DNA from: Thermoleophilia bacterium
GTDB taxonomy: Bacteria; Actinomycetota; Thermoleophilia; UBA2241
Direction: 5' to 3'
DNA length: 39,222 nucleotides
Assembly: GCA_017882325.1 (NCBI GenBank)
Contig: JADGPQ010000004.1
Location: 1 to 39,222, forward strand
The translations under genes and the position numbers were made by a program. The notes beneath the pieces were generated by a model, which was not told the origin of the DNA, did no database searches, and saw only the letters and a list, made by a program, of their open reading frames with translations. Of the stretch, positions 15,429 through 23,546 are shown piece by piece. Every line of letters starts with the position of its first letter. The first letter of the stretch is position 1.

Positions 15429-16798
15429 GCGCGAGGTCCGACGAGACGCATCGCTGCGACGAAGCTGGCGGCCAGCGCGGGGCACCTGGGGAGGGAAGGG
15501 TACATGGTCGTGGCCAGGCAACGGCCGAAGGCGAAGCCTTCGGCTTGGCCCGGCTCGCCGGCGTCGCCCACGTGGTAGGCGAACGACTCCTGCTCGAGCA
15601 AGAGGAACTCGAGATCGAACAGCTCATACAGCAGGTTCTCGCCCTCGTCGAACGGATTGCCGCGCGCCGCCCGGGCGCGTACGTACCGGGGACGCTCGTA
15701 CCACTCCAGGAGCTCGGCCTCGGCGGGCAGCACGCCGGCGAGCTCGTGGCTGCGCCCGCGGCTGTCGGCCAGGCGACGCAGCAGCAGGAGCGCGCCGCCA
15801 CCCATGGCGAGAGTGGGCAAGCCGTCGCCGATGGCCTCGGCGAGCGCCGCCTGCAACTCGGTGTTACCGGCGATGGCGGGGAGCTGCTCCTCGTCGAGCA
15901 GTCCGGCGAGCAGCAGACCGCTGACGTCCGGCGGCAGCTCGCGGTCGCGGGCGACGTTGAGCGGCGCGAGCTCGAGTCCCATGGCCTGCAGCATGTCGAC
16001 GTTCTCCAGGGCGAACGGCTCCAGCGGCGGGCCCCAGGCCACCGCGAGCCTCAGGCCGTGGGCGGCCGGAAGCGGCGTCAGCAGCCGCCGCGTACGGCCG
16101 GGCAGAAAACCCCGCCGCGTCGCCGCCGCCAGAAGGTCGTCGCGGCCCAGATACGTTCCCGCCTCGGCGCACAGGAGCCGCTCGCTGCCCTTGACCGGCC
16201 GTTGGCCGATCTGGCGAAGCGAGCCCGCCGCCGAATAGGTCCGCGCGAATTGCTCGCTCAGCTGCGGCGGGATCCAGCCGAGGATGGCAAGGCCGGCGTC
16301 GCGCCGCAGGGTCTGCCCAAGCTCCGCCGCGGCATCACGCTCGTCGCCGCCGACGACGATCACTCCCGCGATCTCGAGGCGGCCCGCAAGGGCGCGCACG
16401 CCGTAGGCCGCGGCCGCCGCCGTGGCGCCGCGCTCACGCCCGTCGAGGACCAGCACAAGAGGCGCGTCGAGACCCGCGGCGATATCGACGGCCCGCGAGC
16501 CCTTCACGCCTTGCCAGCGGTCGAGGGCGGGTTGCACCGCCACCAAGAGGACGAGATCACAGCCCTCGCTCCAGAAGTCATAGAGCTCCAGCACGGCGTC
16601 GTCGTGAAGCGCCGGGTCGAGCACCCGCGGCGCCCTGCCCTCACCGGCGTACAGGAGCCGCCACAACGGGAGATCCGCACCGATGGTGACGGCACGGACC
16701 ACGTGCTGCCCGGCGAAACACGCCTGCAGGGCGCCTGCGGCAAGGGCGACGGCAGGGCCGGGCTCGAGCCCGCACACCACAAGCCGGGGCACAGACAT
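15425..16798 (-). CDS. CbiA/CobB-like protein with lost catalytic motifs
   Basis: This 457-aa protein has the two-domain plan of cobyrinate a,c-diamide synthase: a dethiobiotin-synthetase-like N-terminal domain (residues 1-240) and a GATase_3-like domain (about 250-457). The C-terminal half aligns well in its framework (LRLAVAWGPPLEPFALEN, then LAGLLDEEQLPAIAGNTEL). The key residues are gone, however. The P-loop reads GLEPGPAVALAA without the Lys-Thr/Ser, and the nucleophile motif AECGG is replaced by AMGGG at 331-335, so the glutaminase Cys (position 333) is Gly. It is probably a non-enzymatic paralogue. ATG 16798 has AAGGAGGA upstream. It heads an operon with two GT-C-like genes and pncB, and no cobalamin genes are present. 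Confidence 0.75.
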   Translation of the reverse strand: MSVPRLVVCGLEPGPAVALAAGALQACFAGQHVVRAVTIGADLPLWRLLYAGEGRAPRVLDPALHDDAVLELYDFWSEGCDLVLLVAVQPALDRWQGVKGSRAVDIAAGLDAPLVLVLDGRERGATAAAAAYGVRALAGRLEIAGVIVVGGDERDAAAELGQTLRRDAGLAILGWIPPQLSEQFARTYSAAGSLRQIGQRPVKGSERLLCAEAGTYLGRDDLLAAATRRGFLPGRTRRLLTPLPAAHGLRLAVAWGPPLEPFALENVDMLQAMGLELAPLNVARDRELPPDVSGLLLAGLLDEEQLPAIAGNTELQAALAEAIGDGLPTLAMGGGALLLLRRLADSRGRSHELAGVLPAEAELLEWYERPRYVRARAARGNPFDEGENLLYELFDLEFLLLEQESFAYHVGDAGEPGQAEGFAFGRCLATTMYPSLPRCPALAASFVAAMRLVGPRA

Positions 16799-16873
16799 GA
16801 ACGCGTCCTCCTTTCGGCCGGCCGCGCTGTCCAGACAGCCGGGGGTCCGCGCGCGAAACGGACTTCGGGTCCC

Positions 16874-16888
16874 AAGGTAGAATACCTT
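16874..16888. promoter_or_regulatory. Palindrome overlapping possible divergent -10 boxes
   Basis: AAGGTA-GAA-TACCTT is a perfect 6-bp inverted repeat between the divergent CbiA-like and histidine kinase genes. It contains TAGAAT (plus strand, 16878-16883) and TATTCT (minus strand, 16884-16879), either of which could be a -10 box. No clear -35 is seen for either. Confidence 0.35.
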
Positions 16889-16918
16889 ACTCGCCCGAGT
16901 CACAGCGCGGAGGTATGA

Positions 16919-18766
16919 GTGGAGGGGATGGACCTGCGCAAACAGCTGCACGACGTGCTGTGGGCTCGCGTGCTCTTCACGCTGGCCCTGCTGCTCGCCG
17001 TGCTATGGGTCCAGATCGGCGATCACGGCCTCGTCGGCGCGGAGCTGCTGGCCTGCCTTGCGGTGGTCGTCGTCGTCAACGTGCCCTTCTTCGTGCTCGA
17101 GAACCGCGTGCAGACGCGGACGCTGGCCGGGGCCATCGTCGTCCTGGACATCGCCCTCGTGTCCATCGCCATCATCTTCAGCGGCGGCGCCCTCAGCGCC
17201 GTACCAGTCTTCTACGTGTGGCCCATCGTCCTCGCGACGGTCTTCCTGCCGGCTTGGGTGCCGTACGCCGCGGCGGCGGCGGCCGGGGCGGCGTACGCCG
17301 GCATCTGGGAGCTGCAGCACGTCGGGTGGCTCCGCGCGACCGCCATGGTGGCCGAGATCAACGTGCCCCCCAGCTGGATGCCGATGGTGGTGTGTCTGCA
17401 CGTCGCCGCCTTCCTGCTCATCGCTCTCCTGGCCGGCCGGTTCGCCACGGCTCTCGTGCGCACCACCGTCCAGCTCCGCAGCGCCAAGTCCGACACGGAC
17501 GAACAGCTGCGGCGCATGCAGTCCACCAACGAGCAGCTCCGCGTGATGAGCGAGAGCAGCCGCGTCTTTCTTCGCCACCAGGACGTGGACGCGCTCATGC
17601 CCGAGGCGCTCAAGCAGATCATGGGCGCCTCGGGCATCGGCGCGGGCTTCGCCCTCCTGCTCAACCACAACAGCGGCGAGCTCGACGACAAGGCGAACCA
17701 TGGGCCGCTTGACGCAGCCTTTGTCCGCAAGATGAAGGAGCTCGGGATCGCCGACGTGGCCAAGACAGGAGCGCAACTGCACAAGACGGTCACCGATCCG
17801 CAGATCGGCCGGTTGCTCAAGGCAGCTGAGAAAGGGGGCTTTCACGGCTTCGTCACGGCGCCGCTGGAGGCCAAGCACGAGCTGCTCGGCTTGATCTGCC
17901 TGCTCTACCGTCAGGACGAGACCGTGTCGGCGGCGGCGCTGTCCACCGTGCGCGCGCTCAGCGACCAGGTTGCCCTGGTCGTGCGCAACATCCAGTACAA
18001 CGAGGAACTCGCGCGCAAGAATCGCGAGCTCACGCACCTCGACGAGCTCAAGAGCGATTTCATGGCCACCATGAGCCACGAGCTGCGCACTCCTCTCACG
18101 TCGATCATCGGCTACAGCGACATGCTCCTGAGCGGGATGACCGGCGAGCTCAACGAGAAGCAGGGCGTCTTCGTCGAGAGCATCCTCAAAGGCGGAGAAG
18201 CGCTCCTGAACCTCATCAACGACATCCTCGACCTCACCAAGATCGAAGCCGGACGGCTGGAGTTGAACCCTGAATCGGTCGACCTTCGCGCGGCTCTGCT
18301 GGGCGTACTGCCGGTCGTCAAGCCGCGCGCGCAGGACAAGAGGATCCGCATCTCGACGTTTCTGCCCACCGACCTTCCGCTGGTGTCGGCCGACCCGGCG
18401 AAGTTCAACCAGATCCTGCTCAACCTGCTCACCAACGGCATCAAGTACACGCACGACAACGGAAGCGTGAGCGTCGAGGCGCGGACCGCCGGCGACATGG
18501 TCGAGATATGGGTGAACGACACGGGGATCGGCATGGCCCGGGAGGATCAGGACAGGGTCTTCCAGCGTTTCACGCAGATCGACTCCTCCGCCACGCGCAC
18601 GCAGGGTGGCACGGGGCTCGGCCTCGCCATCGTCAAAGAGCTCGTGGAGCTGCACGGCGGCACGATCCGCGTGCAGAGCAAGCTCGGCAAAGGCTCCAGC
18701 TTTATCTTTACCATGCCGATATCAACCAAGCCCGCCGATCCGCTGTCGGCCGGCAAGATCAGCTGA
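16919..18766 (+). CDS. Membrane sensor histidine kinase (TM + GAF + HisKA + HATPase)
   Basis: This 615-aa kinase senses an unknown signal and phosphorylates a response regulator. The N-terminal half holds about six membrane helices (residues 14-185), then a GAF-like domain (about 215-360). A HisKA dimerisation domain follows with phospho-acceptor His387 in FMATMSHELRTPLTSIIGYS. The HATPase domain shows the N box LNLLTNGIKYTH, G1 DTGIGM, F box RVFQRF and G2 GTGLGLAIV, so the kinase looks active. GTG 16919 is preferred because GGAGG lies 5 nt upstream; the nearby ATG 16928 is too close to its purines. The CheY-like receiver gene follows after 13 nt and is the likely partner. Confidence 0.92.
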   Translation: MEGMDLRKQLHDVLWARVLFTLALLLAVLWVQIGDHGLVGAELLACLAVVVVVNVPFFVLENRVQTRTLAGAIVVLDIALVSIAIIFSGGALSAVPVFYVWPIVLATVFLPAWVPYAAAAAAGAAYAGIWELQHVGWLRATAMVAEINVPPSWMPMVVCLHVAAFLLIALLAGRFATALVRTTVQLRSAKSDTDEQLRRMQSTNEQLRVMSESSRVFLRHQDVDALMPEALKQIMGASGIGAGFALLLNHNSGELDDKANHGPLDAAFVRKMKELGIADVAKTGAQLHKTVTDPQIGRLLKAAEKGGFHGFVTAPLEAKHELLGLICLLYRQDETVSAAALSTVRALSDQVALVVRNIQYNEELARKNRELTHLDELKSDFMATMSHELRTPLTSIIGYSDMLLSGMTGELNEKQGVFVESILKGGEALLNLINDILDLTKIEAGRLELNPESVDLRAALLGVLPVVKPRAQDKRIRISTFLPTDLPLVSADPAKFNQILLNLLTNGIKYTHDNGSVSVEARTAGDMVEIWVNDTGIGMAREDQDRVFQRFTQIDSSATRTQGGTGLGLAIVKELVELHGGTIRVQSKLGKGSSFIFTMPISTKPADPLSAGKIS

Positions 18767-18779
18767 GGAGGTACGCACT

Positions 18780-19148
18780 GTGGCGAAGGCCATCCTGGTA
18801 GCAGACGACGACCCCGACATCCTGAGCATAGTGTCGATGTCGCTCGAAACGCAGGGCTACACGGTCTACAAGGCGGCGAACGGGCGCGAGGCGGTCGACC
18901 TCGCCAGGCAGCATCATCCCGACCTCGTGCTCATGGACATGATGATGCCGATCGTGAGCGGCTACGAGGCCGTGGCCGAGCTCAAGGCCGACGCGGCGAC
19001 ACGCGATATCACCGTCGTCGGCCTCTCCGCCAAAGCCATGGCCACCGACATGGAGCGCGCCACCGACGTCGGCATCGACGGATACATCACGAAGCCCTTC
19101 CGCATCGCCCAGGTGCTCGCGGTCGTCGAGAGTTATCTGCAGGGCTGA
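18780..19148 (+). CDS. CheY-like single-domain response regulator
   Basis: This 122-aa stand-alone receiver has all phosphotransfer residues: D9/D10, acceptor D53 (LVLMDMMMP), Ser in VVGLSAKA and Lys in YITKPF. There is no output domain, so it must act by protein contact or as a phosphorelay step. GTG 18780 is chosen because GAGGAGGT stands 6 nt upstream, just after the kinase stop; the track start at 18606 lies inside the kinase gene. It forms a two-gene unit with the kinase, and the diguanylate cyclase gene downstream is a plausible pathway partner. Confidence 0.92.
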   Translation: MAKAILVADDDPDILSIVSMSLETQGYTVYKAANGREAVDLARQHHPDLVLMDMMMPIVSGYEAVAELKADAATRDITVVGLSAKAMATDMERATDVGIDGYITKPFRIAQVLAVVESYLQG

Positions 19149-19218
19149 GCGCCTGTGTGCCCCGCTGCCGCCGGGCGACTGCGGGCAGGAGCCGACGCTC
19201 CTCCGGCGTACAAGTGAG

Positions 19219-19404
19219 ATGATCATGAAGAAGGACCCCCGCATCAACCAGCAGCCGATGCTCTGCGTCGCCGACGTGGACATCCGCCTCGCGTGCGGCA
19301 CGTACTGCGCTGTGTGCGCGTACTACGTACGCGACCGGCGCATCGGCGAACGGCGCTGCAGCCCGCGGCGCACGTACGACCGCCGCATCCTCGGCCGTCT
19401 CTGA
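19219..19404 (+). CDS. Small Cys/Arg-rich protein with DRR-GERR motif
   Basis: This 61-aa ORF has the high G/C third positions of neighbouring genes. It contains four cysteines (C16, C26, C30, C33, the last three spaced C-X3-C-X2-C) and an Arg-rich tail (DRRIGERRCSPRRTYDRR). ATG 19219 and ATG 19225 are both possible; the latter has GTGAG at a better distance. The motif DRR-GERR recurs in the small protein at 2615-2872, also next to a response regulator. It lies 70 nt after the CheY-like gene on the same strand. The function is unknown; the cysteines could bind a metal. Confidence 0.6.
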   Translation: MIMKKDPRINQQPMLCVADVDIRLACGTYCAVCAYYVRDRRIGERRCSPRRTYDRRILGRL

Positions 19405-19631
19405 GCGCCGCGCGCGAAACGGACCAATCGGCGCAGCGCTACTGAGCGGCCCGCCAGCCTGAAGGGCCCTGTCGCGCGCCGGAGGCAACCCCGCCCACAG
19501 ACACCGGTGGCTTCTCATGGAAGGTGCTCATCTGCCGATACCGGGAGTAGTCGCAATCCCACGAGAGGCGCGCTACGTCAGACAAGCCGGGTAAGGAGCG
19601 TCGAGGCGGCAGCCTCGACTACAAACGCGGG

Positions 19632-20999
19632 GTGAGCCTCCAGCTCAAGACGACCGCAGTCGTGGCGGTCGCCCTGGGCGCTTTCTTCTACGCGGCCACC
19701 TACTGGATCGACTTCCAGTCCACCTGGGAGCTGGCCGCCGCGGTGCTGGCCCTCTTCGCCCTCATCGCCCTGACGTTCGACCTCTGGGTCTACCGGCCTC
19801 TCAATGGGCTGATTCGGCGCGCCCGCCATCGGCTGGGCGGCAACTACGAGCGCAAGGACCCCTACTATCGCGACGAGACCCGCGAGCTCGGGCATCTGGT
19901 CGGCACCCTCATCGCCGTCTTCACGGCCGCCGAGGACAAGGAGTGGGTGTCGCAGAGCATCAAAGCCGACCTCGAGCGCGTGCAGGCGCTGAACCGGCAG
20001 CTCATGGACCTCGGCGAGCTCGGCAAGGAGATGAACGCGGCCCTGCCGTATCGCGAGACGGTGGAGCGCGTGCTCTCGCGGAGCAAAGCCTTTCTGCACG
20101 CGGACTTCGCCGCGCTGCTCCTTCTGGACGCCGACGCTCGCGCCTTCTCCCTCGAGGGCGCGCAGGGCGTCCTCTCCCCCACGCTCTCCGCGGAGTGCTG
20201 CGCCTTCACCCCCGACTGCCCCGTGCGCCAGGCGCTCGCCGGCGGCCAGCTGGTGCGCACCACCGACCACACCTGCACGCTCTTCCCGCACACGATGAAG
20301 AACCAGGTCGTGATCCCCGTGCACATCGAGAACCTCGGGGACATGGCAGTGCTGGCGACCTTCACTTCGGGCGATTACGTCGCCCTGCTCTCCGACGACA
20401 TCCTTGTGGCGCTGCAGAACCACGTGCAGAGCGCGCTGACGAACGCCCACAAGTACGACGCCATCCGCCGGCAGATCGTCACCGATCACCTCACGGGCCT
20501 CTACAACCGGCGGTTCTTCATGAACCGCGCCGGCGAGGAGATCGAGAGAAGCCTGCGCTATCAGGCGCCGCTGAGCGTCCTCATGGTCGACATCGACCAC
20601 TTCAAGCAGTTCAACGACACGTACGGCCATGCCACCGGCGACCGCGTGCTGCAGACGGTCGCGCGGGCCATGCAGGACGCCCTGCGCAAGCCCGATATCT
20701 GCGCCCGGCACGGCGGCGAGGAGTTCGCCGTCCTGCTGCCGGGCACGCCGGGCGAGAGCGCGTACTACGTCGCCGAGCGCGTGCGTCGCACGCTGAGCGG
20801 CACGCGCTACACGGGCCTAGGACTGCCGGCGGCAGCCAATATCACGATCAGCGTAGGCGTCGCCACCTGCCCGCGTGACGCAACTGAGCTGGACGCCCTC
20901 ATGGAGCTATCCGACAAGGCGCTGTATCGCGCCAAGGCGGCAGGGCGTGACCAGGTGGTACTCCACGGCGCGGAGCAGCGCGAGCGAGTCAGGAACTGA
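19632..20999 (+). CDS. Membrane-anchored GAF-GGDEF diguanylate cyclase
   Basis: This 455-aa protein makes cyclic di-GMP from two GTP. Two N-terminal membrane helices (residues about 7-25 and 31-52) are followed by a HAMP-like linker, a GAF-like domain (about 130-275) and a GGDEF domain (about 285-450). The active site is intact as GGEEF (361-365). The product-inhibition I-site RxxD is present as R352-KP-D355, five residues before GGEEF. GTG 19632 is the only standard start in the open frame but has no Shine-Dalgarno. The frame continues 27 codons upstream to a stop at 19548, with a GAGAGG-preceded ACG at 19575. The gene ends 11 nt inside the convergent DUF885 gene. Confidence 0.9.
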   Translation: MSLQLKTTAVVAVALGAFFYAATYWIDFQSTWELAAAVLALFALIALTFDLWVYRPLNGLIRRARHRLGGNYERKDPYYRDETRELGHLVGTLIAVFTAAEDKEWVSQSIKADLERVQALNRQLMDLGELGKEMNAALPYRETVERVLSRSKAFLHADFAALLLLDADARAFSLEGAQGVLSPTLSAECCAFTPDCPVRQALAGGQLVRTTDHTCTLFPHTMKNQVVIPVHIENLGDMAVLATFTSGDYVALLSDDILVALQNHVQSALTNAHKYDAIRRQIVTDHLTGLYNRRFFMNRAGEEIERSLRYQAPLSVLMVDIDHFKQFNDTYGHATGDRVLQTVARAMQDALRKPDICARHGGEEFAVLLPGTPGESAYYVAERVRRTLSGTRYTGLGLPAAANITISVGVATCPRDATELDALMELSDKALYRAKAAGRDQVVLHGAEQRERVRN

Positions 21000-22683
21000 C
21001 GCGCGCCGCCGGCGGCGGCGGCGCAAGACCCATCCCCCAGGCTATGACCGCCGGCGGCAGGCAACCCCAGCGCAGCAGTCCATCGTGGAAGTCCCGCAGA
21101 GAGCCGCACCGCTGCCGCTCGAAGACCGCCGCAAGGCGCTGCACCTCGCGCTTGCCGAGCAGATAGCTCATGGCCTGACCAGGCTCGCCCGCGTACCGCC
21201 GGCACTCGAGCTCGGCCTCGTAGCGGTTCATGTGGGCCTCGGCGGAGAGATAGTCGACGGCCGCCGCCAGATCCATGACCCCCAGATGCAGCTCGATGTC
21301 GATGACCACCCGGCAGGCGCGCCACACCTGGTCGTTGAGGCGCATGAGACGTACGGCGGGATCGGCCAGGAGTCCTTGCCGCTCCATGAGCTCTTCGCAA
21401 TAGAAAGCCCAGCCCTCGACAAGGATGTTGCCGCCGTTCGGGATGTGGGCGACACGGCGCGCGAGAGTCGTCGCGCGGTTGGCACTCACGAGCTGCAGGT
21501 GATGGCCGGGATATGCCTCGTGCACGCCGGTCGTGGCCAGGGAGGCGCGTGGATGACTCCGCAGAGCCGCCTCGAGCTCAGGCCCGCTGATACCCTCCCG
21601 CGGCGGCGTGACGTAATAGAACCCCAACTGGCGCGCATCGTAGGGCCCGGGCGGATCATAGGCGGCAAAGGGCAGCATGCTGCGCAGGAAAGCCGGGGTC
21701 GCCAGGACGGTGAGCTCCTCGCCCGGCGGCATGGTGACAATGCCGCGGTCGACGACGTGCGCCCGCGCGGCTTCCACGGCGCGCCGGTAGGCGGCCACCA
21801 GGTCATCCGGCGCCGGGTGGTCTGACTGCAGCGCCGCAACGGCCGACGCAGCGTCGCCGTGGCCGAGCTCGGCGGCGACCTCCTCCATGGCGTCTTTGGT
21901 CTCGGCCAGCACCTCGCGCCCGTAGCGCGCCAGCTCCTCAGGCGTGTCGTCGAGCACGTGCTCCCAGCGCAGGATGTCCTCGAGCACGGGACGGCCGGCG
22001 CCGCACTCCTCCCCGGCCCCCGGCAGCAGACCGTCGCGCAGATGCTCGCGAAAGGCCTTCAGCGCCGCGCACGCAGTCTGCGAAGCCCGGTCGAGGGCGC
22101 CCTCGTGGCCGGTACCGGCCGCGAAGGCGCGAACCGTGGGCCCGGCCAGTTCGAGGAGCCCGTCGACCTGGTCCAGACCCGCTCTGACCATTGCGGCCGG
22201 CACGCCGGGCTCCAGGTTGTCGCGCGCCTCTTCCAACAGGCCCGGTGTGGCACTCAGCCTTCCGGCGAGCGCCTCGACGCGCTGGACGGGCGACCCGAGC
22301 TCGCGTACGAGCAGCGGGAACATGCCGAAGAGCACGTCGAGGTAGGCAGCCGGATGGCGGTGCTGGACGCGGCGCAGCTCGAGATCGCGCAGCTGCCGGT
22401 GCGCTATCTGCAGGCCCGCGAAGGCGTCGACCGCCGTCGCTACCTCCAGCTCGTCGAGCAGAGGCAGCAGCTTGCGCTGGTGGCGACGGAGCATGCCGAT
22501 GCGCCGCGCAACCGCCTCCGCCGACCACGAGGTCAGACGGTCGGCGCCAGCCGTCAGGCCGAGCCCGGTAGCCAGGACCGGGTTGTCGGCCAAGAGGTCG
22601 TCGAGGAACGCCTGGATCGTCGGCTCCGCGGCGCTTCCCTCGCCGGGTCGCCCTGCGGCCGTTCTCACGTCTGCCCCGGCCAT
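20989..22683 (-). CDS. DUF885-family putative zinc carboxypeptidase-like protein
   Basis: This 564-aa protein belongs to the DUF885 group, related to M2/M32-like metallopeptidases. The presumed metal-binding motif HEAYPGHH spans residues 388-395, followed by EGWAFYCEEL about 35 residues later, which supplies the third ligand in the family. Length is normal and there is no signal peptide, so a cytoplasmic peptidase role is inferred. The ATG at 22683 has GAGGAG 9 nt upstream, overlapping the end of the peptide-binding protein remnant 7 nt before. That suggests it once followed an oligopeptide uptake gene in one transcript. Substrates are unknown. Confidence 0.88.
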   Translation of the reverse strand: MAGADVRTAAGRPGEGSAAEPTIQAFLDDLLADNPVLATGLGLTAGADRLTSWSAEAVARRIGMLRRHQRKLLPLLDELEVATAVDAFAGLQIAHRQLRDLELRRVQHRHPAAYLDVLFGMFPLLVRELGSPVQRVEALAGRLSATPGLLEEARDNLEPGVPAAMVRAGLDQVDGLLELAGPTVRAFAAGTGHEGALDRASQTACAALKAFREHLRDGLLPGAGEECGAGRPVLEDILRWEHVLDDTPEELARYGREVLAETKDAMEEVAAELGHGDAASAVAALQSDHPAPDDLVAAYRRAVEAARAHVVDRGIVTMPPGEELTVLATPAFLRSMLPFAAYDPPGPYDARQLGFYYVTPPREGISGPELEAALRSHPRASLATTGVHEAYPGHHLQLVSANRATTLARRVAHIPNGGNILVEGWAFYCEELMERQGLLADPAVRLMRLNDQVWRACRVVIDIELHLGVMDLAAAVDYLSAEAHMNRYEAELECRRYAGEPGQAMSYLLGKREVQRLAAVFERQRCGSLRDFHDGLLRWGCLPPAVIAWGMGLAPPPPAARVSS

Positions 22684-22689
22684 CGCGGT

Positions 22690-23213
22690 CTACTCCTCGA
22701 CGGCGCGGCCGCGGCGGCGACGCACGAGCAGCGCGACGACGACGATGACCGCGAGCGCCGCGACCACGGCGATGACGATCGGCGCGGTGCTTTCATGTTG
22801 ACCGTGTAGCTCGAGAAAGCCGAAAGCTCGTTGTCGATAATGTAGTTGTAAGTGAACGCCACGTCCTTGGCGGTCAGCGGCGTGCCGTCCTGCCACTTGA
22901 TGCCGGGGTGGATCTTGAAGGTCCACACCAGGCCGTCCGGTGAGGCGGTCCAGCTGTCTGCGATCTCCGGCCTCACGTCTCCGTTCGGAGCGTAGCCGAC
23001 GAGCATGTCGTAGTTGAGGTGGTACACCTCGTAGGCCGGCACCGAGTAGCCGACGAACGGGTTGAGGTTGTCGACTTCCTGCATCATGCCGATGCGCAGC
23101 ACGACCTTGTCGCCGCCCGGCGACGCCGACGGACTCGAGGCAGCGCGGACCACGCCCCCGACCAAGCCGAACACTAGTGTCGCCGCAATGATCGCGATCG
23201 CGAACCTGCGCAT
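22690..23213 (-). pseudogene. Peptide ABC transporter substrate-binding protein (SBP family 5) with large internal deletion
   Basis: The first ~150 codons are a typical family 5 (OppA/DppA) binding protein: a signal peptide (MRRFAIAIIAATLVFGLVGG), then IADSWTASPDGLVWTFKI and DGTPLTAKDVAFTYN. After SSYTVNMK the frame breaks. A different frame supplies only a C-terminal membrane anchor (APIVIAVVAALAVIVVVALL) and a basic tail, ending at 22690. About 350-450 residues of the normal protein are missing and the two ends are out of frame. The start at 23213 has GGAGAAGG and looks intact. It is either a real deletion or an assembly collapse. No permease or ATPase genes accompany it. Confidence 0.75.
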
Positions 23214-23546
23214 TGCCGTACCTTCTCCACGTCCGCCCATGGGTTCTCTCTGGAACGGCGCTGTCGGGTCTGCACACGACACCGCGCGCGCTCCCCCGCC
23301 CCCTTGCGACTCCTACTCTACACGCTGAGAATCGTCCTCACACGCACCATCGAGGGACGTCCGAGGGAGCGATGCGCCAGGCCGTTAGGCCTGCCGGACA
23401 TCCCCCGAGGCTGCGTCTCGGCGGCGCAGCGACACGGCCACCGCAAGCGAGGCGTGCGCCGCGAGAGAGGACGGCTAACGTCATGGTCGCGGCGACCGTC
23501 CGCCTGCGCACGGCGGAGCCTCGCCCCGACGCCGCCCGTGCAAACG
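23214..23546. other. 333-nt stretch without a gene
   Basis: Between the BlaI-like stop and the peptide-binding remnant I see no supported ORF. A possible minus-strand -10, TAGAGT at 23320-23315, lies about 100 nt upstream of the remnant's start. The rest is GC-rich with no clear repeat or hairpin of note. Confidence 0.4.

Noticed and set aside
16915-17712. 265-aa ORF beginning ATG directly after GGAGG
   Set aside because: Off-frame of the kinase with no recognisable domain; the GTG four bases later opens the kinase frame.
17003-18655. 550-aa minus-strand ORF
   Set aside because: Antisense to the histidine kinase, whose domains are unmistakable; the antisense frame is open because of high GC third positions.
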